Assembly: GCA_013350335.1 (NCBI GenBank)
Contig: CM023541.1
Coordinates: 37,936,739 to 38,000,738 of the forward strand
Direction: 5' to 3'
DNA: 64,000 nucleotides
Origin: Chimonanthus salicifolius
Lineage: Eukaryota > Streptophyta > Magnoliopsida > Laurales > Calycanthaceae
Shown piece after piece: positions 57,599 through 64,000 of the stretch. Each line of letters begins with the position of its first letter. The first letter of the stretch is position 1. The notes below the pieces were generated by a model. The model saw nothing but the letters and a program-made list of their open reading frames with translations, was not told where the DNA came from and did no database searches. The position numbers and the translations under genes are program-made.

Positions 57599-59094
57599 TT
57601 CTTTATGAAAAAAAAGTCTTAATTAAATCCTTAGAAAAATTAAATCAGAGACATTGAAAACAATTATTGTACAGCTGATTAGTCATTTGTGAAAAATCTT
57701 ACTTATTAGGGGTTTTCCCACCCACAAGTGAGAATTCCTAATTTTTATTTCCACCCCTTTTGCACCATATTACTTCGCGTGAAAATGTTAAAGTAATAGA
57801 AGTTATCTTTTTCTTAAGTATATTATGTAAGTCAGTTGATCTTATCATATTCAAGATCTAGTCTAAAGAGTATTTTATAATTAAAATTTTGGAGTTTAAA
57901 ACATTGTTTGCTATTGGCTTTAGGTTCATCAAAATCGACAGTGAGATGGGTATTATTTTTAATGTATTCATATCAAAGCATCCAAGATCAAAATTAAACA
58001 TTTAAAACTACCCCATTTATTAAGCTATTCTCAGAGAAATTTTTGAATTATTTTTCAAAGCAATCAAGACATATAACAAATAACTTATTTGGTATAATAT
58101 ATCATGAGTTGTTAAAAAAAAATGGCTAAAATCTTAAAAGTTTTTTATTGAAAATTTAGTAAGTTTTTACTGTTTGATGGCTGAAATTTAATAAAAAAAT
58201 TGCTACAATTTGAATTTTTTTTCATGAACCAATAATATATCAATTTCTTATAGTTACATTTTCCAAACAGAAACAACTTCTTTCTCATAGGAAATGTTCT
58301 TTTATCCTCATATCTTTTTCTCTCTAATTGTCAAATCAATTTAGTCTCAGCTACCTTGTAACTTGTCAACAGCTCTAGGAGAATGTTAATAATTTTAGAT
58401 ACTGATTATAAAGTTAAGAATGATTTAGGACTTGATTATTTTTATATTGATAATCTACTTAAAGACTTCATTTTGTTCTTTTTTAATTATAAATTTTAAC
58501 AATTATATATATAGAGCATCAAATCATCTTAACTCTTAATTTTTAAATAAAAATAAAATCATTAATTAAATATTTTTACTTAAGATGCTAAATGACACAG
58601 AAAAAGGAGATATATAAATTTGATAGATAAAATAATAATTTTATCAGACCAGGCATTGGACCCAAATGTTTGGACACAAAATGCCCAATTATTTTGTACA
58701 GTTGCCCCATTTAAAAATAAATACATTGGTGATTGATAGTCATCAGAATTAGATCAATCTCATTGATCTTGGTCTAACCATTCATTTAATAGCCTTAGAT
58801 CAATGTTTTCTTATGCCACAATGTCACAAGATAGCATCATATATGAAGAAAGAAATTGACCATGATACAAACAAGACTTACCACCCACACTAGTATGATA
58901 ATAGCTCTTAACAAACTGATTAAGCACTGCTAGCAGTTGAGTTCTTTCAATAGCACAATCTCTCTCTCTCTCTCTCTCTGACCTGCATTTCCACAAAATT
59001 CAGACATGAGCTAGAATTCACAAGGTAAAAAGTATCCTGAAACTGCACGAACAGAGCAATTTTGTGTGGGAGGATTGGTAGCAATTTAGCACTT

Positions 59095-59280
59095 CTACTT
59101 CTTATATGAGAATTCAGCATTGAAATCCTTCTGTAATTGTTCGCGAGATTCTGTTTTCGCAGACATTATGACATCGTCAAGAAATCCTCTCTGGGGAAAT
59201 TCATGGGGAACAAGGCTATGATATATCTCAAACTCCTCATCAGCTTCCTTCTTCTTATCTAATAAGCTGTAGATTATCCC
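59095..59280 (-). CDS. Last exon of a TPR-type chloroplast protein (partial)
   Basis: On the minus strand the exon starts after a TGTTGCAG acceptor at 59280 and ends with TAG at 59095-59097. It encodes 61 residues: GIIYSLLDKKKEADEEFEIY (helix pair of a tetratricopeptide-like repeat), then LVPHEFPQRGFLDDVIMSAK, ESREQLQKDF and AEFSYKK. From memory this matches the C-terminus of a plant TPR family once annotated as chloroplast-lumen common proteins; identity is moderate. I could not find the preceding exon on the minus strand between 59281 and 64000, so the upstream intron may exceed 4.7 kb and include the LTR element at 61171. Alternatively this is an orphan exon left by rearrangement. The tail is well preserved, with no stops or frameshifts. 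Confidence 0.65.
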   Translation of the reverse strand, partial: GIIYSLLDKKKEADEEFEIYHSLVPHEFPQRGFLDDVIMSAKTESREQLQKDFNAEFSYKK

Positions 59281-59289
59281 CTGCAACAT

Positions 59290-61165
59290 AATTATAAAAG
59301 GCTAATTGATCATTATCAGAAGCACTCTTTTCTCTTGAAACAATCGAAATCATTATTGAAAGAACACCGACAAACTAATGTAAATGCTGACTTTTTTTCT
59401 ATACAATATACATAGATAACAATGAATACAAAATATATAAGCAGACAGCATGAATCAGGAAAAAAAAAATCATGCAATGTCTAGTAATGTTTTTTTCTAG
59501 GTCAGCCCCCTCTACCTATGATCTCAACATGGGAAACTTTTGAAAGATGTGTTGCCTAGTAGTAGCTACTAATATCAGGAGAAAAAATTATGGATGCAGT
59601 ACAGTGTGCAGCAGTAGAAAAATTATGTATACATTTTCATAAACACCAAGATTTGCATATAATATAGATTTTTATTACATGTGGTAATGTGAATATGCTA
59701 ATTTATACATCACTCAAAAGAACAAAAATATGCTAAAACACATACATATAAACATACACATGCATATGGGAAATTTATGAAGATACTCGAAATAGAGAGC
59801 TCTTACATGAGGCCCCTATTGTCAATCTAGACCATTCACAATCATCTTTTCCACATGAATCAGTACACATCACAGATTAACACCCATCCCCCTCTCACAA
59901 ACAGTCTAGCAACAATATTTTTCTCATCATCATCACTAGATAGCGGCACCTTCATTGGAATGTAAATTCTTCTAAAAGCCAACTGCCTATGTGAAACCAA
60001 TAGGACTCAGACTCACAACCTTACTTGTCACAACTCCACATGTTCCTGTCCATAAAACATTGACCCCCTAGGTTCATAGCCATGAATTGGAGGGAATTGA
60101 AATCCTAATAACCTTTCCACCATTCCCTCACATAATTTTCATAATCTAGGTGGGGTCCAACAATCAGGGTCTCATTTTCACCAAATAAAGACCTGGCCTC
60201 TTCATAATTTTCTATATACATACATATATAGGGAATTGTCTAAAGACCATCTGCTATGGAGCCCTTTGATTGACAATCCAACAGTGTTATAATTACTTGC
60301 TCCCCATGAATTTGTGTACTTCCACAAATGGAAAGACTTCACAGACGGTTATTTTTTCCAAGCAAAGAACTACATTTAGCTGAGCTATATAAATCCATCA
60401 AATTTGAATGCCCAGATCTATATCCTTGATAAAGTGATGGAGCACAAATTTTGTCACCCCTAATTAATATGATGATCATCCCACTTCCTAAATTAGCATA
60501 GATTAAGATGGGTAACATAATTGGGTCTGTTTTTATAAAATAGAGACCTGGTCTCTACAGATGCAGCATAACTCATTACATCTTTTTTGCATTTTATGTT
60601 AGTTTCAAGAAACCTCTAAAGTAGGGGTGCAAGTGATGTGACTTGCCAGGACCAACCCGAAAATGGTTTGAGGTAATGTTAGAGGTCAACAAGGTTGGAG
60701 GCGTGTTGGTTCCAAGTTTCCAGACCCAACTAGAAGGATATTAAAGTGGTACATGATATTTTATATATAATTACTTTCTATAATCCCAAAGGTTATAAAT
60801 ACAGCTGATACGAATCAGCTTAGACTCAACTGAAACATATCAGCCTATATGTACCATATTGTCTGTAGTGACACGACTCGACCGATATGGACTATTTAAC
60901 GGTCATATCATATCAGACCATATCAGCCGAGTCAGCGACCCTATTAGTGAAAGCCAACATTTTGAATTTGCGTTGAGCTTGATTTTGGAAATGTTTAAAA
61001 ACAAGTTCTTCATTTTTTATAGGTATTTGTCCATTCCAACCTCATTGTCTTTTAGATTAGTCCATTTTTTAGTTATTTTTATCAAATTTTTTTTTTTTAC
61101 TAAGTTAGACCTTATTTTGGGTATTTCTTTGTGAAAATAATTTAATGAAATGATAGAGTGTTTAT
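59290..61165. other. Presumed intron of the TPR gene, or intergenic
   Basis: AT-rich. 60790-60930 holds scattered CGATATGG/ATATCAGCC phrases that look like a worn member of the ATATCGGCCGATAT family, without boundaries. No exon recognised. Confidence 0.4.
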
Positions 61166-61170
61166 GAAAT

Positions 61171-62640
61171 TGATGTAGCACACGTGTGGGGCCCAAGGCC
61201 CCAACATGTGAGTGCAAAACGTGCGCAAAATACCACTGAAGAAACTGACAAAAACAAAAGAGGAAACTTTCCTCTTTCCATATTCCCCGACGAACTCAAA
61301 GAAGAAAATAGCAGTGGATTGATTTTCTTCCTTTTTACCTTTTCTTTCTTTATTTATTTCTTTCTTATTTTGTTTTTATTTTCGTTTTAGATTTATTTGT
61401 TGTTTATAGAGTTAGGTTTTTCTATAAATCCAAATAAGAGAATGTAATAAACAGATTAATGAATATGAAACTTTGATTTCGAATTTTCCCTGTTATCTTC
61501 TTCCTCGGTGGATTCCGGTTCTCGCTCGTGGATTCGAGTTTCTCTCCTGTCCGACGGAGATCGACGGTGTTCTTTTCCTTTGAGGATTCCTGTTGTTGCC
61601 GGCATTCGAAGCATCCCTTGGAGTTTCGCTCTCTTGCTGCCCAGGTGCAGCCGTGCTCGTTGTTTGACGATCGAGTGGGCCTTCCTCGCTCGTTGTTGTC
61701 CCACCTCGTATGTCTAGCCGAAAGAGCCCTTCTTCCTACTCAGCAAGTTGGCGGCGATCGAGACACCGTTGGCATTCTTACCACCACCGGCACCATATCG
61801 ATCACAGGCGTCACCAAAATTGGGTTTCATTAAAAGTGATTCTTATTTGTTCTCCTTTGAAGTGAAGCCACTTTTCAATGTTGTTGAAGAATTCTTGCAT
61901 CATGTTACTTCTATTGTCACTGTGGAGCCGCCCATACATATTGAAATCACAAACGTCAAGGTTCATCATGGATGGTAGGATCATATTCTTCACGTGTTCG
62001 AACTGTCAAAGTTTCAAGAAATGTCTCATCAAGTATCGGTGATTCTCACATTGGGTCTGAACTCGAGGACGAGTTCTTTTTCAACCAAGGGAATCTGATG
62101 TAGCATACGTATGGGACCCAAGGCCCCAACACGTGAGTGCAAAATGTGTGCAAAATGCCACTGAAGAAACCGACGAAAACGAAAGAGGAAACTTCCCTCT
62201 TTCCAGATTCCCCGACGAACGCGAAGAAGAAAATAGCAGTGGATTGATTTTCTTCCTTTTTATCTTCTCTTTCTTTCTTTATTTCTTTCTTATTTTGTTT
62301 TGATTTTCGTTTTAGATTTATTTGTTATTTTTAGAGTTAGGTTTTTTCTATAAAATCCAAATAAGAGAATGTAATAGACAGATTAATGAATATGAAACTT
62401 TGATATGGGATTTTCCCTGTTATCTTCTTCCCCGGTAGATTCCGGTTCTCGCTCGTGGATTCGAGTTTCTCTCCCGTCCGACAGAGATCGACGATGTTCT
62501 TTTCCTTTGAGGGTTCCTGCTGTCGCCGGCGTTTGAAGCATCCCTAGGAGTTTAACTCTCTTGCTGCCCAGCTGTAGCCGTGCTCGTTGTTTGCCGATCT
62601 AGTGGGCTTTCCCCGCTCGTCGTTGTCCCACCTCGTATCT
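61171..62640 (+). mobile_element. Internally deleted LTR retroelement
   Basis: Two direct copies begin TGATGTAGCACACGTGTGGG (61171) and TGATGTAGCATACGTATGGG (62096). They stay alignable for about 540 bp, through the TATA-like TTCTATAAATCC near 61421 and GCCCAGGTGCAGCCGTGCTC, to CCCACCTCGTA. Between them only about 300-400 bp of internal sequence remains, ending LNSRTSSFSTKGI or, in the other frame, ELEDEFFF, similar to the tail before the 7816 LTR. No gag or pol is left. The LTR 3' ends and target duplication were not resolved, so the right limit may be later than 62640. Confidence 0.75.
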
Positions 62641-64000
62641 CAGTCGTGTTGTTGCCCGCCTGTCACAGCTTTCTACACCACTGCTCAGATCTAGTACCCA
62701 TCAGAAGCCATCTCCTTCATCAAACCAAATCGTCCCTGCAATCAGCCTGCGACCCACGAAACGCCATAGCCTCAACCCCAGGTCATGTTCCTCAAAACAT
62801 GTACACATTTCCATCTCTCTGCTCCTTTTCTTATTTCCTTCCCATCTCAAGCCAACTGCCACCTTCATTTATTAATCCCTTTTAATTAAAACCACAACTC
62901 TTTTCTTCATTCAACTTTGACTGATCCCAACACCTTCACCAACCTCCATCCACTCCATTAAATGCAATTGACCATCCCATGACCTTGTCCCACTCACACA
63001 AGTGCTATCATCATGGCCTTCTTTGACCACTCAACCCACAACCGTGGACCCCCTTTGAACCCTTTGACCGACCCTTAACCCCTTTTGACCGTGACCCACT
63101 ACTCTTCATTGACCTGAATATCCATCAACCCCTTCTCAAAATTGTCCACCTTTTAACTCGATCCTACCCGATGCATCAGAAATTGAATGGAGATGTTTGA
63201 ATGTGATTGAAGGGAGATGTCTTAATGAGATGTTTTGGGCATGTGAAAGATCGTTGCTTCTCCGGTTGGTGAAGGAAGAGCCCAATGGCCGTCACAGATG
63301 AAATCAGCTACTAACAGCTGATCATCGAGCCTAAAATCGTAGATGGTCTTCAACCAAATCTGTCCACTAGTCTTCCACCAGGGAACCGTACCCCATTTTG
63401 GAGTTTCTTTTGGAATTTTTGTAATGAAATGACATTGAGTGTTTACGAATTAAACAAAGATGCCCCTAATGTGATTGATATAATTTCCATGGTGTTTGTG
63501 TAACTTTTACTAATTTTTCAAACATTTTCATAAAATTAAGGACTTTTGTATGAAAAAAATCATGAATTGTATTAGAAGTTACAAGTCATTGTAAAAAAGT
63601 AGAGAATACGAATGTCATATTAGCAATTTCCTCATATTGGTTTTTTCAATTTTTAAAAATTTTAGATAATTTTAATAGTTTGGACATACATTATTTCTAT
63701 TGAAATTTTGGTTCTCAAGGGTCTAATACTCTATGAAAGAGAACTTTTTAACAAAATATTCTCACAATGACTTTTCCATTTTTTCTATTTTTCTATATTT
63801 TCTCTATTTTTTCAAAAGGAAAAATGTAACATGTATCAACTGTATACCCGCCGACACGTATCATACCAACAATATGGTGTACTGGCCAATACATATCAGA
63901 TGGCAAATTATTAACCCTTGCTATAAATTGTGTCATGTCTCCCATCTCTTATTCATATTTGCTTTCCTTATGAAGATTTGATATCTTTGTCAACTATTTC
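62641..64000. other. Right-end stretch, no gene recognised
   Basis: 62640-63370 is C-rich and less AT-rich than average, with repeated CCCTTTGACC/TTGACCGACCC phrases. It may be old retroelement or gene debris, but no frame is convincing. 63400-64000 is AT-rich, with a few CGCCGACACGTATC phrases near 63846 resembling the hAT family at 20141. Confidence 0.4.

Larger units (their letters stand above)
54667..58960. other. Long intergenic stretch
   Basis: Mostly AT-rich and featureless apart from the SINE fragment and tandem duplication listed separately. Worn CCCGACTC/CGACCC-type text at about 56050-56290 and 56690-56980 probably marks old copies of the GGGTCGGG MITE family (the first ends near CGAGTTTCACCTCCTA). 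(CT)n lies at about 58960-58979. No gene found. Confidence 0.5.

Noticed and set aside
61508..61833. Overlapping frames of 69-101 codons
   Set aside because: They sit in the GC-rich half of an LTR, and the paired LTR does not preserve them.

Overview
The window reads as nuclear DNA of a flowering plant. It is strongly AT-rich, its genes are split by GT-AG introns, and it carries three PPR-DYW organelle RNA-editing genes, chloroplast-type proteins, a plastid ycf1 insertion and a dense load of plant-type transposons (LTR, TRIM, L1, RTE, SINE and hAT). I cannot name the species.

Layout. 1-9888 holds the 3' exons of a chloroplast Clp-adaptor gene (CLPF-like, YccV-like domain). Its 7.1-kb intron contains an RTE LINE, split by a Ty3-type LTR element, which is split by a tRNA-derived SINE, which is itself split by a solo LTR. 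12861-15494, 26614-28758 (minus) and 30027-31859 are three intact intronless PPR-DYW genes. Around 16.3-17.8 kb there is a tandem duplication plus plastid-derived DNA ending in part of ycf1. 18132-19699 (minus) is a two-exon DUF179/UPF0301 (AlgH-like) gene. 22389-24441 is a truncated, frameshifted exopolygalacturonase pseudogene. 34782-35807 is a low-complexity plant protein with a MAKR/BKI1-like N-terminal motif and a repeat-rich leader. 36-47 kb is repeat-dominated: a hairpin with 525-bp arms, a 3.2-kb solo LTR and a 538-bp TRIM. 48852-50537 is a clean four-exon gene for a 140-residue protein I do not recognise. 53074-54658 is a 1.6-kb non-autonomous hAT element. 59095-59280 (minus) is the last exon of a TPR-type gene that runs off the right side. 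61171-62640 is a gutted LTR element.

How the genes relate. There is no operon-like linkage. The shared theme is organelle function: editing factors, a Clp adaptor and probably plastid-targeted DUF179 and TPR proteins. This is a common angiosperm mix and not evidence of a pathway. I found no convincing new defence or biosynthetic system. The most distinctive content is the transposon structure. Many element boundaries can be fixed to the base from target-site duplications: TCTTA, CCTCT and ATGAG for LTR elements, and several 8-bp duplications for hAT families.
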